Origin: Adineta ricciae
Lineage: Eukaryota; Rotifera; Eurotatoria; Adinetida; Adinetidae
Reading direction: 5' to 3'
NCBI GenBank assembly: GCA_905250025.1
Contig: CAJNOJ010000085.1
Coordinates: 62,001 to 126,000, forward strand
DNA: 64,000 nucleotides
Numbering within the stretch: position 1 is the first letter of the stretch; each line of letters opens with the position of its first letter. Position numbers and translations under genes: made by a program. Shown one piece after another: positions 48,724 to 60,340 of this stretch. Under the pieces are notes generated by a model that saw only the letters and a list, made by a program, of their open reading frames with translations, searched no databases and was not told the origin of the DNA.

Positions 48724-51132
48724 TAATGCTTAGTTTTCCTTTTCGATTTAGCAGCCAAACTCGAATGAGATATATCGTGTTGTGATTGAGCTTTTTTACG
48801 GTGCTTCTCGGCTAGGTAGAGTGCACGAGCTTGGTCATTGTTGACATTACCATCGCCATCATCATTGTCATCGTCATTATTACGCTGACTCTGTCGATGA
48901 CGATCAGGAGTTCTCGGAGAAAATCGATGCGTTGCGATTGCTCCTGGAGTAACATTAATCGTAGGTGTGAACGGATTGGACGTCTTAAAAGAATAAGGAA
49001 ATGATTATTGCAAGAGACTTCTCATTCAAGTTCCTCAATAAACTAACCTTTGTTGTCGAACTTGATGTAGGAATATCATCGTCGAACTGTTCATAAGTGA
49101 GCCTTTCTTTCAAATCCTTTGGCATGTCGCCCACACGAATAAAATCGTAAATTGTATCCATATCGTCTAAGATCCGATTTTCTTCATCAGGATCTAACTC
49201 TCGCGTAGATCGATATTTTCTGTCATCTTTGATTCGAACATGTAAATTTGAACGTGATGATTTCGGTTCCTGCCGAACAGTATCTCTTGGTGTATTTTCG
49301 ACAGTTGTATTGTCGCTATCGCGATTATGCAATGAACGCGCTGTTAAAAACGTTGCCTCGTCCGAATAACGACGACGTTGTCGATAATCGCTAAGGCGTG
49401 GAGCCGACTGTTCATATTCAGAATTGGAATCCTCGTCGAAATAGTCATCGTACGAAACAGATTGTGAACGCTTTTTGTACAATGCTTGTTTATCTTGATT
49501 CGAATCGCCTATTAATGAGAGCGGAAAGTGCACGAGAGTAATTTCAGCTTGATAGTATTTGATTATTTGCGAGCACTCTTCTATAATTCGATGAAAGCCA
49601 GCCGATTGCATAATCTGACTCATATTGGCAATAGGCTGAATGTCAATATCAGCATTGACGGAGAGCGGAAGCAGAATATGACTGATTGGACTTTTCGACG
49701 CTTTCAACGCAGCTTTGTTGAGCGGACAAGCAAAAACCACGCGTTCATTATGTGACCCCAGTAGACGAAATTTCGTTGGTGTTAGACGAGTTTCGTCGTC
49801 TCGATTGATAAGAGCAGGTGCGTAAATATTATCGAACGAGAGCGGACCGTCCAAAAGACGAACGTTGATTGGAAAACGAAAGTTTGAAAGTAGATCATTG
49901 ATTTTAAAAACGTCCGATATGTCAACATCCTTCCATGATGGTTTAGCTCTTGAACTGTGAGCTTTACGACTGAGTGGACTGAAGATGACAGGCTCATCAA
50001 CACCGATGTAAACAATATGACCATGTTTCGTTTGACACTTCATATAAAGTTCAAATGTTTCGAAAGTGACTCTTTTAGGCGTATGTTCACTCGATGACGA
50101 ATCACTCGCATTAGAATGACGATTCTTTCTCGATGAAAATATTTTCGACGTCGATCTCATCCAGGATATGGGTGAGAAGTGCGGTGATGATGGTGTGGGT
50201 GGTGCGCGTTGTTCGATATCTCCACCTAATATATGTGTCCGATGAGCGTAGCAAGTATCAAGAAGAGCGATAATTTGACCTGCAGAAAGTGTTTCGGGAG
50301 TTTCATTTAGTATAGGTGCATTTTTGTGTGCATCCAAATCAGACGATGAACCATAACATGAATCAGAGCTAGCGGTCCGATTCGAATTGTAATCACCAGC
50401 TGTTGCTATACGTAGATAATCCACAGAATCCTTTCTTTTGTATGCATTGCAAGAACGACGAAGAAATATGTGAACCGGCGATTTTTCTGTACGCCGATCT
50501 GCATCCTCATAATCAGGCTCCATTTCAGGTAGCTCACTTAATTTCTTATACGGTTCGATGGATTCATTATCTGCGTTGAGTAGTTCAAAAAAACTACAAT
50601 ATTGTGCTGGGATACGGCATAGAGAGACTGATGACGAACGTTTTTCGTTTAGAAGTTTTACAAAAGCACGTAGATTATAGGCATTCTCATCATCATCGTC
50701 GTCGTCGTCGTCATCATCATGACCGTTATTGGGATGATTTCTATCTTTTGAATGGCTATTTTTATTGTTTCCAGATAAACTAGCTACTGACTTCGATAGT
50801 TTTTTAATGTTACGAATTTTCGCTGTGGATTTCGAAACCATTCTATTATGCGACAAAGGTAATCGATTACGTTGCGATCGACCATGTCCATCTGTGGAAG
50901 TATAATAATCCGCAATTACCGAATCCAACTGATCGATTTCGAGCAGAATAAGTGGTGTATTTCTAGTCAAAATGTTCTTTATCGATCTTCCATAGTTATT
51001 CAAGGCAGATATGTTTACTATGATCGGTAACTGGTATTGTTGACGGTTCAAATTAGCCAGAAATTCTTTCAACGTGTATGTATTATGGTTGAAATGAAGA
51101 GGTGGCAAATCATAATTTGATAAAACATTCAT
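48724..51132 (-). CDS. CABIT-like domain protein with acidic and disordered regions
   Basis: Two exons on the minus strand (49048-51132 and 48724-48983), about 800 residues, beginning MNVLSNYDLPPLHFNHNTYT. Two folded-looking segments (about residues 1-65 and 160-215: LPIIVNISALNNYG, PAQYCSFFELLNAD) and a third (about residues 360-530: TKFRLLGSHNERVVFACPL, SHILLPLSVNADIDIQP) have the beta-rich spacing seen in CABIT domains of THEMIS, GAREM and the fly protein Serrano. Between them lie a run of ten Asp (about 50690-50720) and Ser-rich linkers. The C-terminal half is Arg/Ser/Asp-rich with phosphorylation-type motifs. No transmembrane segment. The family call is tentative; the gene structure is clear. 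Its stop lies 228 bp from the convergent DDX1 stop. Confidence 0.6.
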
Positions 51133-51884
51133 CTTGGCAAGTTTTATATCATCGAATAAACTAAAAGAAACAACGGAGAAATGATTGAAAGCTATAGCAT
51201 GATTTTCCTCTTACTGTTCCGTTTTCTATTCTAAACATATGTTGTCATCCGAGTGATGAAGTTTTGCGTCTCTTTTTATTATTATTATTACCTACACAAT
51301 TTTCCCTTCTATGAATTGTGTACGATCGTGAGATGGATCGGCGGAATACGAAACGAAATTGAAATGAAGGGGATAATAGTATGAATCTTTATACAGGTAA
51401 AAAGAGAGAAAAAGAACGTCAGATGCGTATGAAGCCACGTGGTTAGTATTCAATGTATTGCTTTTTTTCCTATTTCGTAGACGTTCTTATATCGTTCGAT
51501 AATCAAATCGTATATTAGTAATCGAAAACGATCAAAACAATTTCTACGTCAACCTACGCACATCTTACATTTGTCATTTATTAATACAATCAAGGGAAAA
51601 TAATCTCTTAGTTCGAGGCGCTTTTGATTTGTAATTAACTAACTAGGAAGCGAGGTTTCGAATGAAAATCTTTTATGAATCCTTGGGAAAGTCATGTCTG
51701 ATTCGATAATAGATATCATCTAGGCAATCAAAGAATGTCAAATATGTCTAATTGACAGTGCAGGTAGGAAATGAGTTATGTTGTTTTTTTTCGTCTAGTA
51801 AGTTTATTGAATACATAGATTTTTATTATTGTTCATGATTTAACAGAGACAAACCAAGTTGAAAAGAAAAGCAAGAGTGAAATC
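51133..51884. other. Intergenic region, no gene seen
   Basis: Between two minus-strand genes. On the minus strand a TTTCTTTTAG acceptor-like site at about 51162-51171 precedes the CABIT-like start by about 30 nt. No coding frame of note. Confidence 0.35.
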
Positions 51885-52985
51885 CTACACTTGATAGGTT
51901 ATTTGAATAGGTGATAAGATTAATTGAATATCATCTCCTTTTCTCTCAATTAACTCGACGAGAATCGAATAGTCTAATGCACATTCGATTGTCTGCGTAG
52001 TGCCAACATAATGAGTGGGATACGACGCTTGTAGTTGTCGATCGAATAATTGTAGACTTGCTTCGCCGATCCATTCACGTTGTGGTAACATTGTTGATGT
52101 ATCGAATGTCCATTCCTTTCCATCGATCTGTAAACGTTTGTGATCGTGGTGAATACGATAGATTTGTAGAAGCCGTACGGTTATCGAGCGAACTGAACGT
52201 TGCTGCGGATTCGAGTAATTGATTCGCACTGGAATCTGCTCGCCAGGTCGATAGAAGATTTTTGCTACGGAAGCACGTAAATGTATATCATTTCGGTTGA
52301 CAACACTATTATGCAATTCGATGCCAGTCATTGGATGTGGAATCGAACCTTTCGAGCTGAGTACGATCGGTATTTGATAACGAGATCGACTTGATGATAT
52401 ACTCAATTCTAATGAATAGACAACCGATGGTGAATGTTCATTCGCTAATGACGGTGGAAGATCGTCCGGAATCTGAATTTGGAACGTTCCATGTATGATT
52501 GGCGGTGCATTGGTTGGTGTTGAGATCGAGTCGGGTGATGAAGACGAATGAACTAATGTTTCCGATGCTATTCGATTTTGATTTATTGTAACTATACAGC
52601 GTTCTCGACACAGATTGACTTTGTGTTCAACATGTCCATCGCTGTCAGCAGCTGTATCGATTTCTGCTGAATAAGTTGCATCACCGACGAGTTCGATCAT
52701 AATTGCACTTCGTAATGATCGTTTGTGCAACGCTTCCGCTGGTGTACGGTGTTTAATACTGTTCAAATGGCGATGAAGAAACGAACGAGGAATCCTTACC
52801 GTTCCACTCAATAGTTCGCCAGTGTAATGAAATCCATCGACATGATTAGTGCTAATATGGATTTCTTTTGTTGCTGAATCTTGCCTATGTATAGAAGATC
52901 GTGATAATGATGATGATGATGATGATTGTGGCGAAGGTGATGATGACGACAGACGCCGACTGTCAGTGTTAGTTGTATTACCCAT
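51885..52985 (-). CDS. Alpha-arrestin-like (arrestin domain-containing) protein
   Basis: Intronless frame of 366 residues. After a Ser-rich N-terminus (MGNTTNTDSRRLSSSS) comes an arrestin N-domain-like start (DGFHYTGELLSGTVRI, with the G-E-x-x-x-G pattern) and strands such as AIMIELVGDATYSAE. Next are GTFQIQIPDDLPPSL and the arrestin C-domain (LHNSVVNRNDIHLRASVAKI, FYRPGEQIPVRINYSN, VRSITVRLLQIYRI). It ends in a beta strand with no extension: the PPxY motifs by which typical ARRDC proteins recruit NEDD4 ligases are not seen. Family members are endocytic adaptors. On its strand, TTGCGTAG lies 20 nt before the ATG. Confidence 0.72.
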   Translation of the reverse strand: MGNTTNTDSRRLSSSSPSPQSSSSSSLSRSSIHRQDSATKEIHISTNHVDGFHYTGELLSGTVRIPRSFLHRHLNSIKHRTPAEALHKRSLRSAIMIELVGDATYSAEIDTAADSDGHVEHKVNLCRERCIVTINQNRIASETLVHSSSSPDSISTPTNAPPIIHGTFQIQIPDDLPPSLANEHSPSVVYSLELSISSSRSRYQIPIVLSSKGSIPHPMTGIELHNSVVNRNDIHLRASVAKIFYRPGEQIPVRINYSNPQQRSVRSITVRLLQIYRIHHDHKRLQIDGKEWTFDTSTMLPQREWIGEASLQLFDRQLQASYPTHYVGTTQTIECALDYSILVELIERKGDDIQLILSPIQITYQV

Positions 52986-53645
52986 AATAGATATAAATCA
53001 ATCAATCTACGCAAAGAATCTCGTTTATATCTGCACACATGTTTCCTTTGGAAAAATAGAAAACGGCTACAAGCTGTAATCGTAAATCCTCTTAGAAATT
53101 CCATTATTGAAGTGCATGTTTTTCTTCTATTCATCTGTATGTTTCTCTTATGCTATTTCTATGTCTGCTCCCGTATTATCTCTCACTAGACAATATCTAA
53201 ATGAGTGAAAACATCATAGAGATCGAGGTTTGGAACGAAGAAGAAGAAAGAAAAGAAACTCTTCTCGCTTCCTTAGCTTTTTTATCTCAGTTTCTATGAT
53301 GAATGGTAAGAGACTCGTTAGCAATCGATTTCATTGAAAATAATCATCAATAGATTTCGTCAATAAAACAAATTGAAGTGTTTGCTTAATATTTGATCCA
53401 CCGAAAAGATCTTAAGAGTCAACCTAAACAATCCGCTCGATGATTTATTAAATTAGTGCGTCGTTCATCGTGCCGAAGTCATTAATCAATTAACTGCATT
53501 GAATGTTTAGACTCTTTGGCCTATTGACCGGCTAATAACCCTGTTTGTCAAGAGTATGTTTGTCTATTGTTAGCTTTTTCAATATACGATTTGTGTTTTC
53601 TTCGATCGAGGTGCATGTAGAGATCGTTCTTCTTTTGCATTTTAG
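52986..53645. other. Divergent intergenic region, no gene seen
   Basis: 660 bp between the minus-strand arrestin and the plus-strand Ly6 gene. AT-rich, no coding frame. TTGCATTTTAG ends at the ATG of the Ly6 gene. Confidence 0.35.
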
Positions 53646-54066
53646 ATGATGAATTTCTTCTGGGCATTGATACTTCTCGTCGTTCTATTTCCGCTGATGA
53701 CAAATACAATTCGTTGTTATAAATGTGATGCTTCTGACGAATGTAGAACCATAAATAATGGTGTATCATCAAAAAACTATTACCATGCATCAGAAAATGT
53801 CGAAATAATTGATTGCGACTATTATTGTTGGAAATCGGTTTCGCTAGGTAACAAAATCGAACTGAACCATTGACTACAATCCTTTGTGATTCATTTTAGG
53901 TAATGTCTATCGAGGATGTGCAAACAAACGCTGTGCGATTTCACATACACTAGGAACATTTTCCAGCAGTGTATGTTGCCAAGCGGATTATTGTAATAAA
54001 AGCAATCAAATTCTACTTAATTCAAAACTTCTCTTGATCATGATTGTGATGTCAAAAATAGCTTAG
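53646..54066 (+). CDS. Ly6/uPAR three-finger protein, probably GPI-anchored
   Basis: Two exons (53646 to about 53849 and about 53900-54066). The signal peptide MMNFFWALILLVVLFPLMTN is followed by the LU-domain start IRCYKCD and the end signature CCQADYCN, with internal Cys (DEC, DCDYYC, GCANKRC). This gives the ten-Cys pattern of a three-finger fold. The hydrophobic C-terminus (LLLIMIVMSKIA) after NSKLL is short but consistent with a GPI-attachment signal. Such proteins act at the cell surface as ligands or channel modulators; this one has no clear orthologue. Confidence 0.8.
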
Positions 54067-54903
54067 CAATGGTTTTGACAGACACATGGATTTACTTGCT
54101 GTCATCGTCGTTAATTAGTGTTAATCATAGAAAATAAAATGTTTGTTCGTACTTGACCTAAATTTAAAAGAAAATTCGACTTGTGTGTTCAAGAACATCA
54201 TCTTGACCTAGAACATTCTGATAGTATTAGAAAAGATTTGAACGGTTGATATCATGGCTAAAAAGGTTTCACTTTACATTCATTGCTAAACGTCCATTTC
54301 TGTACGTGTTTTTTATTGGTATTTATTAAACCAATAATAAGGACAAATGAGTATAATACGGAATTGTCTGGATAACGAAACGATGAGAATCAAAGTCTAT
54401 CGTTTATCTAATAAAGTATGTGATTTCTTTCTCGATAACACCACTGCCTTACATAATCATTTTAAAGTATGAATTTCTATCCCAAATGCTTTACAAAAGT
54501 GCTGTTATTAATGTGGGCATTACGTATCGTCAAGAAAAGTTAATACCTCGCATATAACGAGAAAGATTAAATATATTGAAGAAGAATGTAGTCTAAATAT
54601 TGTTATTCACTTGTAAGTTTGAAACGATTTTTTTTTCGCCTGACTGATACAATGTTATGACCTAGTTTACTGTATGCCAGTTGAGTTGATTTTGTCAAGC
54701 GTCAGAGAAATTAAACGGTTTTACCTTCAAACTAGAAGGATCACGATTAACGTCTTGGCGGTACAATATGTTTGGTATCCCATGAAATATGATAACCTTA
54801 GAATAGATAGAAAAGTACTTTTTAATGACATTTTTCACAGTGAAAAATCGAGATGCAATGATTTGAGTGCGCCGTTTATTTCAGATAAAATCGAATCAAC
54901 ATC
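54067..54903. other. Intergenic region, no gene seen
   Basis: AATAAAATG near 54135 is a likely polyadenylation signal of the Ly6 gene. The remainder is AT-rich. TTTATTTCAG at about 54875-54884 precedes the SHMT start by 20 nt. Confidence 0.4.
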
Positions 54904-56476
54904 ATGAGTGAAGATACTAAAATGGCTAGTTTTCTCTCTGAACCATTGGCTCAATGTGATCCCGAAATGTACGAGTTAGTCCGAAAGGAAAAACAACGAC
55001 AGGTAGAATCATATCGAATCTTATTGTTTATTATTTTCAATGATTAACTTAGATCCGTGGTTTGGAAATGATCGCATCGGAAAATTTTACATCGCGCGGT
55101 GTTTTGGAAACACTCGGTTCATGTTTAACAAATAAATATAGTGAAGTATGACTTTCAGTTTACCTTTCTAATGAAAAGATCTATTTGTGACAGGGTTATC
55201 CCGGTGTTCGATACTATGGTGGTAATGAAATTATTGATCAAATCGAAAGTTTAACTCAAAAGCGTGCATTAACAGCATTCGGTCTCAAAGATGATGAATG
55301 GGGTGTCAATGTTCAACCATTATCTGGTTGTCCAGCAAACTTTGCTGTTTATTCAGCACTTCTCGAGCCTCATAGCCGTATAATGGGTTTGGACTTACCC
55401 GATGGCGGCCACCTTAGTCACGGCTATGCGACACCGTCGAAAAAGATTTCTTTCACTAGTGTCTACTTCGAAAACATGCCATATAAAGTCAATCCACAAA
55501 CAGGCTTAATTGATTACGAAGAATTAGCACGTACAGCAAAACTTTTTCGCCCAAAAATTATCATTGCTGGTATTTCATGCTATTCACGTAATCTTGAATA
55601 CGATAAATTTCGACAAATATGCGATGATGTTGGTGCTATTTTACTTGCTGATATGGCACATGTCAGTGGTCTGGTGGCTGCCAAAGTTGTTGCTGATCCA
55701 TTTCCGTATGCAGATATCGTGACAACAACAACTCACAAAAGTCTTCGTGGACCAAGAGCGGCCATGATATTTTACCGTAAAGGACCGAAACGACCACAGG
55801 TCGTCAATAAAAGTGATAATTCAGTGCAAATGTATGATTACGAGAAGAAAATCAACGAAGCTATCTTTCCCGGATTGCAAGGTAAAAGTAGGAAAGAGGC
55901 CTTTGTCCAGAAACGAATGAATGTTCTCTAGGTGGTCCACATAACAATGCGATTGGCGCTATCGGTGTTGCATTGAAACAAGCTGCATCTGAAGAGTTCA
56001 AAGCTTATGCTCAACAAGTTGTTAAAAATGCAAAACAACTCGTTCAAACATTGAAAGAAAAAGGTTATACATTCGTCGCCGGTGGTACTGATACACATTT
56101 GGCTTTACTTGACTTACGTCCCATTGGCCTTGATGGTGCTAAAGTTGAACGTGTTTTAGAAGTTGTTTCCATTGCCGTGAATAAGAATACATGTCCAGGT
56201 GATAAGTCGGCTTTGAAGCCATCGGGCATTCGTTTCGGTACACCAGCGTTAACAACACGAGGTTTCCGAGAAAATGATATTGTTCGCGTAGCAGAATTTA
56301 TTGACCGTGCTGTCAAAATTGCTCAAGAGATTAATCAAAATGATTCAAATCAATTGCTCAAAGATTTCAAAGCAAATATGAAACTTGATCAACATGCCAA
56401 AAAACTGGATGAATTAAAAGAAGAAATCGAAAATTTCGCATCACAGTTTCCAATGCCGGGTTATGAATCTATCTAA
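54904..56476 (+). CDS. SHMT: Serine hydroxymethyltransferase, cytosolic type
   Basis: PLP enzyme converting serine and tetrahydrofolate to glycine and 5,10-methylene-THF. It starts [20 protein letters not shown] without a targeting peptide. Blocks: [81 protein letters not shown], the PLP lysine in [12 protein letters not shown] (about 55722-55760), [18 protein letters not shown], and [15 protein letters not shown]. It ends FPMPGYESI at 56476. Introns of about 50-60 bp at about 55000, 55147 and 55879. All catalytic residues are present; length about 460 residues. PUDP-like starts 160 bp later on the same strand. Confidence 0.96.
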
Positions 56477-56636
56477 AAGCTTTCTTTTATTTTTCATAGA
56501 AAAAAAAAACAAGAAATTCTTTTTGTGACATGATGAAGTAGAAGGTCGTGATACCAATCTAATCTCTATTCCATTCCATTTTCAAACCATTAAATAAACA
56601 TTCTATCTTTAGATAAAGATTTCTTTCTAAGTAATA

Positions 56637-57427
56637 ATGAGTATCACACATTGTATCTTCGATTTGGATGGTCTCTTGTTGGACACCGAATCACTTTATA
56701 CAGAATGTTTACAGAAATTATGCGCACCTTATGGAAAGAATTTCACTACTGAAACGAAATTGAAAATGATGGGCAAGTCGTCATTAGAAGCTGGACGGAT
56801 ACTAATTCGTAAGTACAGCATGTTTGATATCGAATCTTTTCGTGAAGTTTTCTTCGATAGGCGAGTTGGATTTGCCAATAACAGATGAAGAATATTTAGC
56901 TAAGTCAAATGCACTCTATATGGAAACGTTTCCTTCATCAGAACTTTTACCCGGAGTTGAACGTCTTATTCAACACTTGGCTGATCACAAGATTCCCATA
57001 GGTAACAAGCCAAAACTTGTTTAGCCTAGATCATTTGTTTTTCCATTGAGGCATTGCTACGGGATCTTCGTTTGAATTGTACAAACTCAAAACAAGCAAG
57101 CATACTGAATTATTCAAACTATTTGATCCAATAATATGCACTGAACCAATGGAATTACGTTTAACTAAACCAGCACCAGATATATTTCTTGCTTGTGCAA
57201 AACAATTTTCTAACCCGCCGCTTTCAATGAGTCAATGTTTAGTATTTGAAGATGCTGAAAATGGTATTCGAGCTGCTCTTGCGGCACAAATGCACGTTGT
57301 ATTCGTGCCAAGTTTACCAATCAATACTTACGATCCAGAAGTGATCAAACAGGCAACAGTTACATTGGACAGTCTTCTTAAATTTGATCCGGATCTGTTT
57401 GGTTTACCGGCATTTAATGATGCATAA
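56637..57427 (+). CDS. PUDP: Pseudouridine-5'-phosphatase-like HAD hydrolase
   Basis: HAD-superfamily phosphatase. It starts MSITHCIFDLDGLLLDTESL with the nucleophile motif DLDG. The cap region follows (LQKLCAPYGKNFTTETKLKM, MGKSSLEAGRIL), then RELDLPIT and LLPGVERLIQHL. Motif II is in IPIGIATGSSFEL (rebuilt across the intron at about 57001-57053), the motif III Lys is in LTKPAPDIFLACAKQF, and motif IV is CLVFEDAENGIRAALAA. This order and the KPAPDIFL phrase match pseudouridine-5'-monophosphatase (HDHD1). Three exons. Complete. Substrate by homology only. Confidence 0.85.
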
Positions 57428-57821
57428 ATCATATATTTGCCAGTCAGACGCTGAAAAACAGGAGAATACTTTGTTTTTAATAGAATAGAGGATGTAAAAG
57501 TTTGAAATTCGAACTTCAGTCTGTTTTTTAATGATTAAATATATTCAACAAACGAGAGAACATATTTTTTCCTTATTCATTGCATAGAAAATAAATTATC
57601 ATACATATTTATTTTTCTCTCTTCTTCTGTTCTTCTTCTTCCTATTCGTGCATATTCCCATTTATCGATTTTGTATGTTATACGAGCTGGCCAAACGGCG
57701 AAGAAAGAAAGAGAGAGAGAGAGAAGAGAAAAAATATATTTAACGTCGATTGGCTTCCCCTCAAATGATCATTAGTGTTTGGTCGTGAATGTTATCGCCT
57801 TTAGTGTAACTATACCAATCA
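57428..57821. repeat. Intergenic region with GA microsatellite
   Basis: A purine tract of AAG/GA repeats covers about 57701-57734, preceded by a TTC-rich tract at 57618-57645. It separates PUDP from LBX. A TTTAG acceptor-like site near 57800 lies 19 nt before the LBX ATG. Confidence 0.5.
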
Positions 57822-59294
57822 ATGTCATCGGCATCGAAATCCTTTCTAATCAAAGATATTCTCTCGGAAAACGGCGACTCAACATCGTCAGATGAAAGTA
57901 CGGATAACGGGGAACTTTTTCTCCCCAACCCAATCGACCTTCGTCGGTATTTCAAACATCCATTATATCCAATTCCTTTACGACCAAGTGCATTATTGTT
58001 GTCTAAATCAACACCTACAACAACAACAACACCATCATCATCTGCGGCCACAATAACAGCGCTACGCAATACCCATCGTCGATTGGCTGTCGACGCGCAA
58101 AACTCGCCATTAGATGCGCTCTTTGAAATGACGAAGAAAACATTTGATAAAACAAGTATAAGTAAGTCATGGAAAGAATTAATCAAAACGGTATTTAATC
58201 ATTCTAACAAGTTCCTTTTTGTTATCTAATTTACGGTCCGTTAAATCTTTTTTCAATTCGTACCCCAATTGATTATCGAATTCTTTTTCAAAGGTCAACT
58301 GTCTGACATGTACTCCCGATAGTCAAGAGAAGTTCATCTTTTTCTTCTTTGCCTTTTTCAATCTCGACGCGTGAATGTTGTCTATTCGTTTTATCTTTGG
58401 TAATACGGCGAAACGAATGAATTGAGATTGAAATGAAGCATTCGATGTTGTTTTATACACATATATTCATATTTAATCTTGTTGAGAAAATGAGAACAGT
58501 TACTTCAAACATGTGTATACCAATTACAACTGTTTGGACTAGAAACAACAGACGAATGATGATGACAAACGAGTTTTCGTCTTCTTTAGAGAAGAAAGTC
58601 TCATCATTAATCGATCGACATGGCATAAATTAATTATTTCTTTCGGCATATCTGAGAGAGTATGTATACAAGTATACATCGTCTTCCTCATAATTGGATA
58701 TCACTGTTTGTTCATCTTCCTCTTCGGTGTGGATTCGATATCGATCAATTTGATATATGATTATCACCACTGTTGAGAACATAGATCATTGAAGAATATT
58801 TTTTCTATCAACAAATATGATTAGCTTCTGCTGATAGACTCTCTTCTCTCCTGTTCGATGTGCGTCATCGATTGTTAAGCTCATTTGTCATTTCTCATCT
58901 AACATCTGTTAAAATCTATGATTCACTTTGATTAGATTCATTGGATTCGGATATTTCATTGAAAATAACTCATGAATTGCACAAACGAAAACGTCGAAAG
59001 AACCGCACGGCGTTTAGCGCTCAACAGATCTACGCATTGGAGAAGCGTTTTGCACATCAACGATATCTCACACCGAATGATCGTGATCAAATTGCGAATG
59101 AATTGCAACTTTCACCTGCTCAAGTTATTACAGTAAGTTCAATCGATTTTCTCGACAATTGTCACTCATTTCTCTGTTTTTAGTGGTTTCAAAATCGACG
59201 TGCTAAACTCAAACGAGACTACGAAGAATTAAAAAACGATGTGAATGCAGCTCGAAAACTACAAGCGATGGGAGAACCTGTTGATTTTAGTTGA
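57822..59294 (+). CDS. LBX: Ladybird-type homeobox transcription factor
   Basis: Three exons: 57822-58161, 58936-59132, 59184-59294. The N-terminus holds an EH1-type Groucho-binding motif (FLIKDIL, residues 8-14). The homeodomain begins KRRKNRTAFSAQQIYALEKR, continues RYLTPNDRDQIANELQLSP and ends QVITWFQNRRAKLKRD. The second intron splits it just before the Trp of helix 3 (VIT|WFQNR). The homeodomain and the following EELKNDVNAARKL match LBX proteins closely; in other animals LBX acts in muscle and neuron specification. The first intron, about 774 bp, is more than ten times longer than most introns in the window and may hold control elements. Confidence 0.88.
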
Positions 59295-59407
59295 TTGTTC
59301 TTTTTTCCTTCTCAATCACTTTTTTTTTCATTAGTTTATTTATTAAACAATAAAGTGTGTACATAGCAATTGACAAAGTTTGTGTCTTTGAGAGATGCAG
59401 TGAAACC

Positions 59408-60298
59408 ATGGCGGATTCATTCGATACTCGCCGTCAGAATCGTTCTTCTAGCTCAATTAGAGGAAAGAAAAAAACCGAGAACGCAAGGAGTGCGTTTTTC
59501 CATATATTTTTTTTTCTTGATCATTTCCAACGTGTGTCTAGTTTGAAAAGAAACAGGAAATGACTATATTTTGGTATTTATTATTTAGTTACTTGTGACG
59601 GTTACATTCAGCATTAGTAAATAGTTTGCCAGATGCAATATTAAAGTTCTACAAGCATTGTTGTTGCTCAAATTTGAAAACGACGATGAGATCTTTTCAA
59701 CAAATGCGTTATGGACGACGAACAGTATCGGTCAGTACAGATTCTGATCAACCGATGGAGCAAGTATCAAATGTAGGTTCATTAACTAAACGTCGAAGTT
59801 CTGTCGTTGCGTATGTGAACGATCATTATCAAGATTGGAAGAAAAACGACGTTATACTCGAGAAGAGGTAAATGATTTGAATACCTTTTGTTATGTTTGA
59901 CTTCGCTCTATCACACGAGGCTGGTTTCAGAATTCAAATAGGAAAGACGAGTTCGTCATTCAGGAAATTTCTATCTCACGAATACGTTGTTGTTCATGTT
60001 AAATCGTATTTACAAGTGAGTTCTTTTGCATCGCGTGATAATTATGGATCACTGCCGAATATAATTTGGCCAAATATATGCGAGTATTAATAAAATTCTT
60101 TTGCTTTTCTTCTTCTTCTTTAGAAGGCACACATTACTTGAAAATATCAATTTCTCTTCTCAACAACAAGATTGTACGGAAGCATCTAGACGTGAAATTA
60201 ATTTTCAAACGTTCTACATCTTTTTCTTTGTTTTATTTCTGCTCCTGTTTATTTCTATCATCTATTCATTTATTCGAATGATACAAAATCCTGATTAA
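59408..60298 (+). CDS. Unknown tail-anchored membrane protein
   Basis: It starts MADSFDTRRQNRSSSSIRGK in a strong context (ACCATGG). The first exon (59408-59489) joins in frame to 59618 (ARI|NSLPDAILKFYKHCCC). A Ser/Arg-rich region (RSFQQMRYGRRTVSVSTDSD) and WKKNDVILEKR follow; the next exon from about 59932 adds IQIGKTSSSFRKFLSHEYVV. The last exon (about 60122-60298) holds a helix FYIFFFVLFLLLFISIIYSF and ends IRMIQNPD, a tail-anchor layout with a basic cytosolic or nucleoplasmic N-part. I could not find a donor joining the third and fourth exons in the frame that encodes the helix, so either that exon end or the gene itself is imperfect. Family not recognised. Confidence 0.5.
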
Positions 60299-60340
60299 AT
60301 AGACATACACAATTTTGAAAATCTCGTGTCCAATTGATAT

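Noticed and set aside
49528-49755. Plus-strand open frame opposite the CABIT-like gene
   Set aside because: Shadow frame within a clear minus-strand coding exon.
54674-54907. 77-codon open frame just before SHMT
   Set aside because: No motif; it crosses the TTTCAG acceptor and the SHMT start codon in another frame.
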